From positions 1,652,501 to 1,716,500 of the forward strand of contig NZ_JADQTN010000001.1 in assembly GCF_017812015.1 (NCBI RefSeq): 64,000 nucleotides of DNA. The letters are read 5' to 3'. Position numbers and translations under genes: made by a program. Positions within the stretch are counted from its first letter, which is position 1. Each line of letters begins with the position of its first letter. The stretch is from Pontixanthobacter sp. CEM42. GTDB taxonomy: Bacteria > Pseudomonadota > Alphaproteobacteria > Sphingomonadales > Sphingomonadaceae. Below are positions 7,742-17,013 of the stretch, piece by piece. The notes under the pieces are model-generated. The model was not told where the DNA came from. It searched no databases and worked only from the letters and a program-made list of their open reading frames with translations.

Positions 7742-10700
7742 TCAGCGGGTACGACGGACAACCAACTCGCTATTGGCGTCGAATGGTCCCTTTAGCGCAG
7801 TCTTGCCGCCATCGCGCCATGTTACCTGGACGGACTTCACTGTCATCGCGTTACCCAAGCCAAAATGCGCTTGCGGGTGAATTCCCGTCGCAAAACCGCC
7901 GCTCTGGCGGATCTCACGGAGCTGTTTGCCGTTTTCGGTTTCAATCACGACTTGTGCACCAACTCCCGCACGATTGCCGATAGAATCTTCTAAACGCACC
8001 CAGAACGCTCTTCCCGATGGCGCATCGTTGCGATGGACGATCGGCTGCGTCAGGGCCGATGCGCGGATAACATCCATATCGCCGTCACGATCATAATCGG
8101 CCAGCACATAGCTGCTTGTTGCCATGCCATCCGCTAGGCCAAACCGCGCCTCATCACGTACAAATTTCTTGCCTTTCAGGTTGCGATAGAATGCGTTGGG
8201 AACGGTGGTCCTATGATAGGTCATCCCCGATCCGACGAATACATCCTGCCAACCATCCTGATCGAGATCTACGAAGCGCGAGTTCCAACTCCAGCCGGGC
8301 CGGTCAAGGCCTAGCTCTTCACTGCGATCCTGATATTTGTCCCGGGCATCCATCTGCAGAAAGACATTACGGCGGCCAATTCCGCCGACATAATCCATCT
8401 TCTCGATTGCCTTTTTCGCATCAGGGAATCGTTCGGATGCGGCCCGAATGCAGTGACGGACAAATATCTCGCCCAGACCTGCAACATTATCACAATCGCC
8501 TGTATCCGATACGTAACCAGCCCGTTGGATTGCACTGATCCCGGCACACATTGCGCGATAAGTCGGATCGCCGATGCGATCACATTTGGAGTATGTGGCA
8601 TGGGCAAATTCCATCGGTTCCGACCGGTACCGCGTATTTAAATAGCACTCGCCAACCGATCCGATGTTAAGCTGCGCGTCCTCACAATATTTGAATGAGG
8701 GAGCGTCTTGCATGCGCGTCGTCGGCATAGCGATCTGCGCAGAATAGAGTTCTTGGCGCAGATCGTTATCGATATCCCCCATATCGTAGCTCATGGTGGT
8801 GCGTGTGAGATACGGGATCAGGCCTGACGACTTCTTGGCGAGTTCAAATGTCCGGTCACCGCGATTGAGATAAATCTTGTCAGCCGTCGAAACATCATCG
8901 CCAATCGCGATGTCGGGGCGCCCATCCAGATCGATATCAGCGACCAATGATGTAAGGGATTCTCCAGGAATACCCTCAAGCTCCTGCGCTTCGAATGTGC
9001 CATCGCCCTCGTTCCAGAAAATCCGGTCTTGCGAGGCCATTAGATAGGGATCGTTGTTGTTGCCGACCGTGCCCAGTGACCAGTTTGCGGCAACGATATC
9101 CAGATCACCATCATCGTCGAGATCAGCAAACGCTGGCGCACCCATCATCCCGGCGTTGCCGTTGGGCAGAAGCGTGCGATTTGCGTAGGAAAATTTGCCA
9201 TCAACGTTCCACAAAATGTTGGTGTCATGCATGAAATTGGAGATCAGTAGATCAGGTAGGCCGTCACCATTCAGATCAGTAAATGCCATAGAGCCGACAA
9301 ATTGATCTGCAGTAGGGCCTAAATCAATCGGAACTTCGACAAAACGCCCGCCACGATTGGAAAAAAGTTGCAAACCGCCGACCGAGGGATTGCGCGCGAT
9401 CGCAACATCAACCCAGCCATCCTGCTCCAAATCGCTAGCCGCCATCGCCCAATACATCAGGTACGGCTCCAACACATCCATACCGATCGCATATGGTTCG
9501 ACATCGATACCCACTTCCGGACCAAGCAAGCGCTCGAAACCTGTCTCGACTGCGGGAGCATAGGTTTGTGTCATCACAGGAGAAACCAACGCCGAAACGG
9601 CACCTTCGCCGGAATGTGCAATGTCAGCACCTGCTGCGCTATACAAAACAGGTTCCGCCGCCGGTTCATCGACTACCGTGTCAGCGGCCATCAATGGCGC
9701 GACCGGACGTTCCAATTCGAAGCCATCAAGATAGCTGATATTTGCACGGTGCGTTTCCAGCACGACATACTTGTCAGCATAGTTCGCCGCCACCCCGCAG
9801 ACGACTGCGAGGCCTGCCAATGAGGCCATCATGCCGCTGGCAATCTTCCACGACACGGCTCTCCCCACGATCATGTAAGAATAGATGCTAAAGCAGCCGA
9901 GCGCGAACATCAGCGTCATCGCATATTTCACTGGCCACCCGGCATTGACCAAGATCACCGCCAAAATAACGTCGAACGCGATTGGTACCGGCAAAACAAT
10001 GCCCAGCACGGCGATCCCGACCATTGTGATCAGGATCATGATTTCGGAACGCGGTGCACCAATTGCACGGCGAAAATCATTCCAGTCGAATACCGTCACC
10101 ATGATCGCACCGAGAACGCCCGCGAGGATCATCAGTGGCACTGTCACCGCAACGATAAACATCAAATTGCGACCAAACGTCTTGGCAAGCCAGGCTGCTG
10201 CTTTGGGCCAACTATCGACATCGGATGCGGGAACAGGCAGCGGACGCAAAGCCTCTAACTTGCGGGCGATCCAACCGCGTTTGTCGTCGAGTTCGTTATG
10301 CGCCCGATCGAGCGCCTCTTCGCGGAAGCCGGAACTTCCCAGAATGCGCGTCAGGATCGGCACACCGATGATTACAAATGCCAATGCGCCAAGCAGCTTG
10401 ATCGCGGCCATGTGCGTGGGCAGCAGCGCGAAAGACATACTCACCACAATCACATTCAACGTCGGCGACGCAACGAGCGCACTCAGTGTCGTTTCCAACC
10501 GCATCCCCGCGCTATGTAGGCCACGTGCGATAGGCGCAGCGCAGTTCACGCACACGCCCAACGGCGTACCGATGGCGGCACCTAAAGCAGCGTTGGCAAA
10601 CGGATTCTCGAAGCCCCGCCGTTCGATCAAGCCGAACAATGTGAGCGCGCATGCAGCGAACAGCACGCCGAAAGTCATGCCCTTCCAATTGGTGTACATC

Positions 10701-10954
10701 CAATTGATTGAGTTGACGAAAACTTCCCACAAAATACTGCTATTGGGTAGCATTTCGAGGACCTGGTCGAAGGCGATACCGCTCATATCGGCGTCGCCGC
10801 CCATCATCGCTTTCTCATCAAGCGCGGGATATCGTGACTGGGTCCAGAAATAGAGCGCGATGAATGCCGTCAACAAAGCCGCCAGCACTAACCGGCGGTC
10901 GCTCAATAGCCGCGCCAGCATGCCTTGCTCCGAAGGTACTTCAAGCGTGTTCAT
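7742..10954 (-). CDS. Permease-FG-GAP-ASPIC/UnbV fusion protein
   Basis: 1070 residues. The first ~410 hold about nine hydrophobic helices with GVCVNCAAPIARGL, matching the predicted permease family PF03773 (ArsP_1-like). The remainder carries a series of FG-GAP/VCBS calcium-binding blades (DLNGDGLPDLLIS, DLDDDGDLDIVAA, DIDLDGRPDIAIG, DLDQDGWQDVFVG, DYDRDGDMDVIRA) and a C-terminal ASPIC/UnbV domain (GNRAGVGAQV ... HFGLGN). So a membrane transporter-like unit bears a large, probably periplasmic, beta-propeller. It is transcribed toward the RiPP operon, 4 bp from the glycosyltransferase stop. The substrate is unknown. The frame is continuous across the joint with no sign of a frameshift. Confidence 0.85.
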   Translation of the reverse strand: MNTLEVPSEQGMLARLLSDRRLVLAALLTAFIALYFWTQSRYPALDEKAMMGGDADMSGIAFDQVLEMLPNSSILWEVFVNSINWMYTNWKGMTFGVLFAACALTLFGLIERRGFENPFANAALGAAIGTPLGVCVNCAAPIARGLHSAGMRLETTLSALVASPTLNVIVVSMSFALLPTHMAAIKLLGALAFVIIGVPILTRILGSSGFREEALDRAHNELDDKRGWIARKLEALRPLPVPASDVDSWPKAAAWLAKTFGRNLMFIVAVTVPLMILAGVLGAIMVTVFDWNDFRRAIGAPRSEIMILITMVGIAVLGIVLPVPIAFDVILAVILVNAGWPVKYAMTLMFALGCFSIYSYMIVGRAVSWKIASGMMASLAGLAVVCGVAANYADKYVVLETHRANISYLDGFELERPVAPLMAADTVVDEPAAEPVLYSAAGADIAHSGEGAVSALVSPVMTQTYAPAVETGFERLLGPEVGIDVEPYAIGMDVLEPYLMYWAMAASDLEQDGWVDVAIARNPSVGGLQLFSNRGGRFVEVPIDLGPTADQFVGSMAFTDLNGDGLPDLLISNFMHDTNILWNVDGKFSYANRTLLPNGNAGMMGAPAFADLDDDGDLDIVAANWSLGTVGNNNDPYLMASQDRIFWNEGDGTFEAQELEGIPGESLTSLVADIDLDGRPDIAIGDDVSTADKIYLNRGDRTFELAKKSSGLIPYLTRTTMSYDMGDIDNDLRQELYSAQIAMPTTRMQDAPSFKYCEDAQLNIGSVGECYLNTRYRSEPMEFAHATYSKCDRIGDPTYRAMCAGISAIQRAGYVSDTGDCDNVAGLGEIFVRHCIRAASERFPDAKKAIEKMDYVGGIGRRNVFLQMDARDKYQDRSEELGLDRPGWSWNSRFVDLDQDGWQDVFVGSGMTYHRTTVPNAFYRNLKGKKFVRDEARFGLADGMATSSYVLADYDRDGDMDVIRASALTQPIVHRNDAPSGRAFWVRLEDSIGNRAGVGAQVVIETENGKQLREIRQSGGFATGIHPQAHFGLGNAMTVKSVQVTWRDGGKTALKGPFDANSELVVRRTR

Positions 10955-11123
10955 TCGGCCCCATCATGATCGATCAGACTATGCAAACCCAATTGCGCGT
11001 TCCTAGCCGGTAAGATCGCTCCGGCAAGTGTCGAAAGCCTTGCCTATCGCAATCGTGTGCTTCTAGGACAAATCAGACAATGCGCGGCAGATTTGTGGCG
11101 CTGGTACAATTGAAAGAATCGTA

Positions 11124-12338
11124 ATGGACGATAAACGTGATCTGCTGATTTTAGGCGGCGGCTTGGTGGGCATGACGCTGGCGCTGACGGCTGCCCGGAA
11201 AGGCATCTCCAGCCACGTCGTGGACCGTGCAGATCCGGCTGAGTTGACAGCAGACGGATTCGACGGACGCGCATCGGCCATCTCCACGGCGAGTTGGAAC
11301 CTGTTCACCAATATCGGACTTGCGGATCGGTTGGAGCCCCATGGCTGCGATATTGCTTCCATTGCGGTGACCGACCAGATGAAGCAGGGATTTCTCGATT
11401 TCACACCAGAGCCGCATGAGGGCACTCTTGGCCGGATGTTTGCCAATCGCGATCTGCGTTTGGCGCTTTTCGAAGCGGCGAGCGAAGAACCGCTGATCGC
11501 ATGGCACGCCAAGAGCGAAATCACACAGCGACACCGCGACGAACACGGTGTTTCGGCCATGCTCAGTGATGGGCGCGAACTACGAGGCGATCTAATGATT
11601 GCAGCCGAAGGTCGTGCCTCCCCGACGCGCGATGATGCTGGCATCGTGATTGCCAAATGGACCTATAGCCATCGCGCAATCATCGCAGGCCTCGTTCATG
11701 AGAAGCCGCATGACAATGTCGCTTGGGAAATATTCTACTCGACCGGCCCATTTGCTCTGCTGCCGATGCTGGACCTGCCCGATGGATCGCATCGCAGCGC
11801 GCTCGTCTGGACTGTGGATGAAAATGATGCAGCGGGCACGCTCAAACTATCAGACCGTGCCTTTCTGGCCGAAGTGGCCAAGCGAATGGGCGATATGTTC
11901 GGCCAGATAACCTCTGTCGGGCCGCGCTCATCATATCCGCTAGGCTTCCACCACACAGCAAAGATTGTCGATCACCGACTCGCCCTGATTGGCGATGCAG
12001 CGCACGGGATTCATCCGATTGCGGGCCAAGGCCTCAATCTGGGGCTGCGTGATGTTGGCGCGCTTGTCGATGTACTGGCCGACGGCATGCGTCTGGGTCT
12101 CGAACCCGGCGATGCCCAATTGCTCGACAAATATGAAAAATGGCGCGGGCTTGATGCGTTCTCAGTCGCGCTGGCAACAGACGGGCTTACGCGTATCTTC
12201 GGCATTCCGGGCAAAACCGCTTCTGCGGTCCGCCGCCTCGGAATGGCCGGTATTCAACGCACGCCGATACTGAAGACGTTCTTCATGGACGAAGCGCGCG
12301 GCGTAACGGGCGACATGCCCGACCTGCTCAAAGCCTGA
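11124..12338 (+). CDS. UbiH/COQ6-family FAD-dependent monooxygenase
   Basis: 404 residues. The FAD dinucleotide-binding GGGLVGMTLAL sits at the N-terminus, GRASAIS is the UbiH/F/COQ6 substrate-side motif and GDAAHGIHPIAGQGLNLGLRD is the second FAD motif. These enzymes hydroxylate the benzoquinone ring during ubiquinone synthesis. It stands alone between the permease fusion and the minus-strand hem block, so it probably has its own promoter in the 169-bp upstream gap. Which ring position it hydroxylates cannot be told from sequence. Confidence 0.85.
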   Translation: MDDKRDLLILGGGLVGMTLALTAARKGISSHVVDRADPAELTADGFDGRASAISTASWNLFTNIGLADRLEPHGCDIASIAVTDQMKQGFLDFTPEPHEGTLGRMFANRDLRLALFEAASEEPLIAWHAKSEITQRHRDEHGVSAMLSDGRELRGDLMIAAEGRASPTRDDAGIVIAKWTYSHRAIIAGLVHEKPHDNVAWEIFYSTGPFALLPMLDLPDGSHRSALVWTVDENDAAGTLKLSDRAFLAEVAKRMGDMFGQITSVGPRSSYPLGFHHTAKIVDHRLALIGDAAHGIHPIAGQGLNLGLRDVGALVDVLADGMRLGLEPGDAQLLDKYEKWRGLDAFSVALATDGLTRIFGIPGKTASAVRRLGMAGIQRTPILKTFFMDEARGVTGDMPDLLKA

Positions 12339-12356
12339 TCGCAGCGATTGCGGTTC

Positions 12357-13277
12357 TTAGGTTCCGCTGTCTTCGGCGGGACTAGCTTGCTCGATTGTCT
12401 GGCCTTCACGGTCGCGAAGTTGGCTACGCTCTTTCACGGCCGATGTTTCCAGAATATCTAGCGCGTTTTGAACCGCTGCATATCTACGCGCATCAGCGAT
12501 CCAGTTTTCGGCCTTTTCTGCACCCGGCATCGTCTCGACTTCTTTGATCGCACTTCTCACCCGGCCTACACCAAGAGCCAAGCGTGCGCGTTCCAACGCA
12601 CGGTCCGGGCGAGGCGAAGCGGTATCTTCGCTCCGAATTACGAAGAGCTGGCTAAGTTCGCGTTGGAAACGCGCAAAGGATGGCCCTTCATCGGATTTTA
12701 CCAGATCAGGGCCCAACCCTTCCAAACGGGCAATCAATTCGTCGGCCCGGATCGGGTTTGCCGAAGCTTCAATGATTGTCGCTACAGCCTCAGGTTGCGC
12801 CGCGCCAAAGCGTAGCCGCAATTGATCGATCAAATAACCGAGCTGCTCGCCCTTCTCCAAGGTGCGCCGCGCGGCGAAGGCAATTAGCAGTCCCTCGGCC
12901 CGGCCCGCATTACCCGAAGCCGCTTCGGCTTGAAGCACCAGCCGATCCAAGCGTTGCTCGGCGGCGGCAAGACGCTGGTCCAAACCGCCTGCTTGTTCCT
13001 CAACGCGTTCCACTGCTTCGGTCGCTTCTTCTGCTGCTTGTTCGGCAGCCTCGGTCTCCGTCGCATTGGGCGCCGGTGAAGCACTGGGTGATGCCAGCGC
13101 CTGCGGAGCGACATCAACCGCTGCAGGCTCCTCCACTTCATCACTCATGAAGGCATAATCGCCGTCCCAAAAAAGGTAGCCGACCAAAATGGCGCCGAGC
13201 AGAAACGCGCTCAACGCAACGCCAAGTATGGCGCTCCATGAGCTGCTTCTCCGGCGTTTTGTGAGTGTGCTGTCCAT
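12357..13277 (-). CDS. Mitofilin/COG4223-like membrane protein
   Basis: 306 residues from the ATG at 13277 (a TTG three bases upstream is possible). A single membrane helix (about residues 15-38, ILGVALSAFLLGAILVGYLF) follows a basic cytoplasmic tail. Next come a Pro/Ala/Glu-rich linker and a helical coiled-coil domain (EAAEQAAEEATEAVERVEEQ and beyond). Proteins of this layout (COG4223, related to mitofilin) are commonly encoded beside hemC-hemD in alphaproteobacteria. Some relatives shape inner membranes; the specific function here is unknown. It lies 50 bp downstream of hemD on the same strand. Confidence 0.65.
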   Translation of the reverse strand: MDSTLTKRRRSSSWSAILGVALSAFLLGAILVGYLFWDGDYAFMSDEVEEPAAVDVAPQALASPSASPAPNATETEAAEQAAEEATEAVERVEEQAGGLDQRLAAAEQRLDRLVLQAEAASGNAGRAEGLLIAFAARRTLEKGEQLGYLIDQLRLRFGAAQPEAVATIIEASANPIRADELIARLEGLGPDLVKSDEGPSFARFQRELSQLFVIRSEDTASPRPDRALERARLALGVGRVRSAIKEVETMPGAEKAENWIADARRYAAVQNALDILETSAVKERSQLRDREGQTIEQASPAEDSGT

Positions 13278-13327
13278 CAATGTCCGTTCGTGATCCGCAC
13301 AAGCTTAGGCGGGTAAATCTTGATCCA

Positions 13328-14023
13328 TCATTTTTGCAGGTTTTGGCACATGTTCTTGGCCAATGCCAGCAAGGCAACATCATTGGGCTGCTCCGCCACC
13401 GCCACGCCCGCCCATCCATCACCGGCAGCCTCAGCGACGCGCGGGCCAAACGCAGCGATGCGAATATCTGCTTTGTTCATAGCCATGCGATTGCATTCAT
13501 TATTGAAATGCTCCGCTGCGACTGCGGAATGAAGCATCACAATCCCGCCTTCTCCCACCATTGCGCGAAAAGCGTCCGATGCCGAAAGCGTGCATGATTC
13601 ATACAGTACTCTGTCCACGATCGAATGCGAGCGAGGCGGCGTCAACTCGACATGATCGCGTCCCGATAGGCGCAAGAACTTGATCGCTTTGTGGGAAAGC
13701 GAGTCGACAAGAGACTGTAACCCGCCAGAACCCACCCCAGCGATATCAAAGCCCGCGTTGCGAGCAGTCCGCGCTGTCGTCTCGCCGACTGCATAGACCG
13801 GGATATCCAGCAGCAACGCCAGTTGCGTACCACCATGCCGGATGGCGTTCGCGCTACCGATCAACAGCGCATCGAATGCTAGATCATCGGGCACTGACCA
13901 GTTGACAGGCTTCACTTCAAACAGCGGATATCCAGCGACCGTAAGTCCGGCTTCGCGCGCGCGCTCGATTGTCTGGGATAGGCCGGGTTCTGGCCGGATC
14001 GCCACAATCGACGGTTGCATCAT
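13328..14023 (-). CDS. hemD: Uroporphyrinogen-III synthase
   Basis: 231 residues. Recognised from its overall pattern (AIRPEPGLSQTIERAREAGLTVAGYPLFEVKPV at the start and a two-lobed HemD fold with low conservation) and from position: its ATG overlaps the hemC stop through ATGA. It cyclises hydroxymethylbilane with inversion of ring D to give uroporphyrinogen III in tetrapyrrole synthesis. HemD sequences diverge strongly, so context carries much of the weight. Confidence 0.85.
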   Translation of the reverse strand: MMQPSIVAIRPEPGLSQTIERAREAGLTVAGYPLFEVKPVNWSVPDDLAFDALLIGSANAIRHGGTQLALLLDIPVYAVGETTARTARNAGFDIAGVGSGGLQSLVDSLSHKAIKFLRLSGRDHVELTPPRSHSIVDRVLYESCTLSASDAFRAMVGEGGIVMLHSAVAAEHFNNECNRMAMNKADIRIAAFGPRVAEAAGDGWAGVAVAEQPNDVALLALAKNMCQNLQK

Positions 14024-14946
14024 TGCCCCTCGAACAAAGCAGAGATTCCCGGTGTCCCGCGCGCCAGAAGATCCCGGCCAAAGGCCCGTACTTCATCCAG
14101 TGCGTCAGCTTTGCAATCTAGCGAACCATCGACCCGCTCCGCACCGTCCGCGCTAAACAATGACGCTTTCATTGCGATCCTATCGTCATTGATAGCGCTC
14201 AGAACCGCAATCGGACTGTGACAGGTACCACCAAGTGCCTCCAGCAAGGCACGCTCGGCCATTACCGTTAGATGGCTATCGCGGTGGTCAATCGCATCCA
14301 ACAGCTCGCGGGTTTTGGTGTCCGCAGTATTGCACTCGATACCGATTGCCCCCTGCGCTGGAGCTGGAAGCCAATCATCGGCATCGAGTGGTGTGCCCGT
14401 GCTAGTCTGGTCAAGCCTTTGCAGTCCCGCAGCCGCCAGCAAGGTCACATCAGCTTCTCCCGCCGCAAGCTTCGCCAACCGCGTCGCCACATTCCCGCGG
14501 AATGAGACAATCGTGCAATCAGGCCGGTGATGCAGCATTTGCGAAGCACGGCGCGGCGCGCTCGTTCCAACGACCGCGTCGCGCGGGATAAGTGCAATCG
14601 AGGACGCACCGATCAATACGTCGCGCACATCGACACGCGGCAGAATTGCAGCAATCGTCAGACTATCGGGTCGTAGCGTCTCGACATCTTTCATCGAATG
14701 CACGGCAGCGTCGATCTTACCTTCCGCCAGCCAGACATCGAGCTCGCGCGTCCACAGCGCCTTACCGCCAATATCTGCCAGCGGGCGATCCTGGATTTTG
14801 TCACCGCTGGCGCGGACCTTAACCAGTTCGATCTGATCCTCGCTCCAACCATGCGCTTCGCAAAGTCTCCGCCGTGTTTCCTCGGCTTGAGCAACTGCCA
14901 GAGGGGATTGCCGTGTGCCCAGCCTTAGTCGTGCATGGTCAGTCAT
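14020..14946 (-). CDS. hemC: Hydroxymethylbilane synthase
   Basis: 308 residues. The N-terminal RLGTRQSPLAVAQAEETRRRL, the substrate-binding MKDVETLRPD region and GGTCHSPIAV, which carries the Cys that holds the dipyrromethane cofactor, are all present. It polymerises four porphobilinogen units to the linear tetrapyrrole. It is the first gene of a hemC-hemD-COG4223-like operon and diverges from tsaD across a 43-bp gap that must contain both promoters. Confidence 0.95.
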   Translation of the reverse strand: MTDHARLRLGTRQSPLAVAQAEETRRRLCEAHGWSEDQIELVKVRASGDKIQDRPLADIGGKALWTRELDVWLAEGKIDAAVHSMKDVETLRPDSLTIAAILPRVDVRDVLIGASSIALIPRDAVVGTSAPRRASQMLHHRPDCTIVSFRGNVATRLAKLAAGEADVTLLAAAGLQRLDQTSTGTPLDADDWLPAPAQGAIGIECNTADTKTRELLDAIDHRDSHLTVMAERALLEALGGTCHSPIAVLSAINDDRIAMKASLFSADGAERVDGSLDCKADALDEVRAFGRDLLARGTPGISALFEGQ

Positions 14947-14989
14947 AGGTCGCTTGCCCTAGCCATTCATCTGGTTCAGGGGAAGTCCC

Positions 14990-16024
14990 ATGGGCATGAT
15001 CCTCGGCATCGAATCCAGCTGTGACGAGACTGCGGCAGCGTTGGTCGCAACCGACCGACGCATTATTGCTCAGCGGATTGCTTCTCAGATAGAGGAGCAC
15101 GCGCCCTATGGTGGCGTAGTACCTGAGATCGCAGCACGCGCGCACGCAGAGAAGCTGGCGCCGATGATCGCTGACGTTATGGCCGAAGCCGAACTGGAAC
15201 TATCCGATCTCGATGCAATTGCTGCGACTGCCGGACCCGGCTTGATCGGCGGCGTGATGGTCGGACTGGTCAGTGCAAAGGCACTGGCCATGGCAAGCGG
15301 TGTTCCGTTGATCGCTATCAATCATCTGGAAGGCCATGCGCTATCGCCCCGATTGGCAGATGAGAGCTTGGATTTTCCCTATGCTCTGCTGCTGGTATCC
15401 GGCGGACACTGCCAAATTCTGATGGTCGAGGGCGTTGGTAAGTACCGCCGTCTCGCGACAACAATTGACGACGCGCTCGGCGAGGCATTTGACAAAACTG
15501 CCAAGATATTGGGGTTGGGATACCCTGGCGGACCTGCCGTCGAGCAACTTGCCAAACAAGGTAATCCCAAGGCCGTTCCGCTCCCGCGCCCCTTAGTCGG
15601 TAGCGGCGAACCGCATTTCTCTTTTGCCGGCCTGAAAAGCGCGGTCTTGCGCGCCAAAGATAGCGGCCAGCATAAGGACGCGGATATCGCCGCCAGTTTC
15701 CAGCAGGCCGCTGTTGACTGTTTGCTCGACAGGTTGCGTGTATCGCTGGACGAAGCTGATAGCGTCCCTGCGCTCGTTGTTGCCGGAGGCGTCGCAGCCA
15801 ACCAGACTATTCGTAAAGCGTTGGAAGGCTTTGCCGATGATCGTGCAATGCGCTTCGTCGCGCCGCCGCTGGCTTTGTGTACCGATAACGCTGCGATGAT
15901 CGCATGGGCTGGTGCCGAACGGCTGGCATCAGGACAGTCAGATCCGTTAGACTTTGTCGCAAGGCCGCGCTGGCCGCTCGATCCCGATGCGGAACCAGTT
16001 CGCGGTGCAGGAGCGAAGGCATGA
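14990..16024 (+). CDS. tsaD: tRNA threonylcarbamoyladenosine biosynthesis protein TsaD
   Basis: 344 residues. [14 protein letters not shown] at the start and the metal-binding HLEGH (about residues 111-115) with ASHK-family motifs identify the catalytic subunit of the t6A modification complex, which moves threonylcarbamoyl to A37 of ANN-decoding tRNAs. AGGVAANQ near residue 265 is the usual C-terminal nucleotide motif. The ATG at 14990 is preceded by AGGGGAAG. A second ATG six bases downstream is possible. Coupled to gpsA through ATGA. Confidence 0.95.
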   Translation: MGMILGIESSCDETAAALVATDRRIIAQRIASQIEEHAPYGGVVPEIAARAHAEKLAPMIADVMAEAELELSDLDAIAATAGPGLIGGVMVGLVSAKALAMASGVPLIAINHLEGHALSPRLADESLDFPYALLLVSGGHCQILMVEGVGKYRRLATTIDDALGEAFDKTAKILGLGYPGGPAVEQLAKQGNPKAVPLPRPLVGSGEPHFSFAGLKSAVLRAKDSGQHKDADIAASFQQAAVDCLLDRLRVSLDEADSVPALVVAGGVAANQTIRKALEGFADDRAMRFVAPPLALCTDNAAMIAWAGAERLASGQSDPLDFVARPRWPLDPDAEPVRGAGAKA

Positions 16025-17013
16025 AAGTTGTAGGAGTTCTTGGCGGTGGCGCTTGGGGGACTGCCCTCGCACAGATGCTCGCTTCGGATGGCCGCGATGT
16101 GTTGCTGTGGGCGCGCGAGACGGAACTGGTCGAAGAGATCAACACCAAGCATACCAACAGCCTGTTCTTGCCATCCGCAAAGCTCGCGCAAACTATCCGC
16201 GCGACGAGCGATCTTTCGGACATGGCTGCGTGTGAAGTCATTCTGGCCGTGACACCCGCGCAGCATCTCGGTTCTGTGCTGGACGCAATGCCAACCAAAC
16301 CGCGCGACCTGATATTGTGCAGCAAAGGTATCGAGGCCACCACTGGCCGCTTGATGAACGATGTAGCAAAGGATGCCGCGCCAGACAGCGATATAGCGAT
16401 TCTGTCAGGCCCGACATTTGCGCATGAAGTCGCCGATGGACTGCCCACTGCCGTTACTCTCGCTTGCGGCGGCGGTGAGGAACAATGGCAACGGATCAAA
16501 CCGGTCATCGCACGTCCACAATTCCGTCCCTATTACTCCGACGATGTGGTTGGGGCTGAAATTGGCGGTGCGGTGAAGAATGTTCTCGCGATAGCGTGCG
16601 GCGTGGTGGACGGGCTTGGTCTCGGTCAGAATGCCCGGGCAGCTCTAATTGCTCGCGGCTATGCCGAAATGCTGCGCTTTGGCGGCGCGCTGGGCGCGCG
16701 AGGCGAGACGCTCGCTGGCTTATGCGGGCTTGGTGATCTGGTCCTCACCTGCTCTTCAACTTCCAGTCGAAATTTCTCGCTCGGCAAAGCGCTCGGCGAA
16801 GGGCAATCCGCCAATGACCTTATGTCCGACCGCCGGACCGTAGCCGAAGGCGCGCATTCCGCACCCGTCCTCAATCAGCTCGCGCACGATCGCGATATTG
16901 CAATGCCAATTGTCGAGGCAGTGAACACTCTTCTCAGTGGCGCGCCCGCAAAAGAAGTCGTGTCCAAGCTCCTCTCCCGGCCGCTACGCGCCGAACATGG
17001 GTCCGCCGCGTGA
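16021..17013 (+). CDS. gpsA: NAD(P)H-dependent glycerol-3-phosphate dehydrogenase
   Basis: 330 residues starting at the ATG inside the tsaD stop. The frame stays open upstream to 15904, but the Rossmann motif [14 protein letters not shown] lies at the very start of this shorter product, as in the family. [12 protein letters not shown] and [11 protein letters not shown] are characteristic GpsA segments. It reduces dihydroxyacetone phosphate to sn-glycerol-3-phosphate for phospholipid synthesis. The tsaD-gpsA pair is coupled in turn to the flippase gene by a GTGA overlap. Confidence 0.95.
   Translation: MKVVGVLGGGAWGTALAQMLASDGRDVLLWARETELVEEINTKHTNSLFLPSAKLAQTIRATSDLSDMAACEVILAVTPAQHLGSVLDAMPTKPRDLILCSKGIEATTGRLMNDVAKDAAPDSDIAILSGPTFAHEVADGLPTAVTLACGGGEEQWQRIKPVIARPQFRPYYSDDVVGAEIGGAVKNVLAIACGVVDGLGLGQNARAALIARGYAEMLRFGGALGARGETLAGLCGLGDLVLTCSSTSSRNFSLGKALGEGQSANDLMSDRRTVAEGAHSAPVLNQLAHDRDIAMPIVEAVNTLLSGAPAKEVVSKLLSRPLRAEHGSAA

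Noticed and set aside
9885-10853. Plus-strand frame of 322 codons
   Set aside because: Antisense to the membrane half of the permease fusion; Ser/Thr/Ile-rich translation without domain features.
15904-16020. N-terminal extension of gpsA
   Set aside because: It lies inside tsaD and adds residues before the Rossmann motif that the family does not have.
15379-16508. Minus-strand frames opposite tsaD and gpsA
   Set aside because: Shadows of two well-identified genes; Ser/Ala-rich low-complexity translations.
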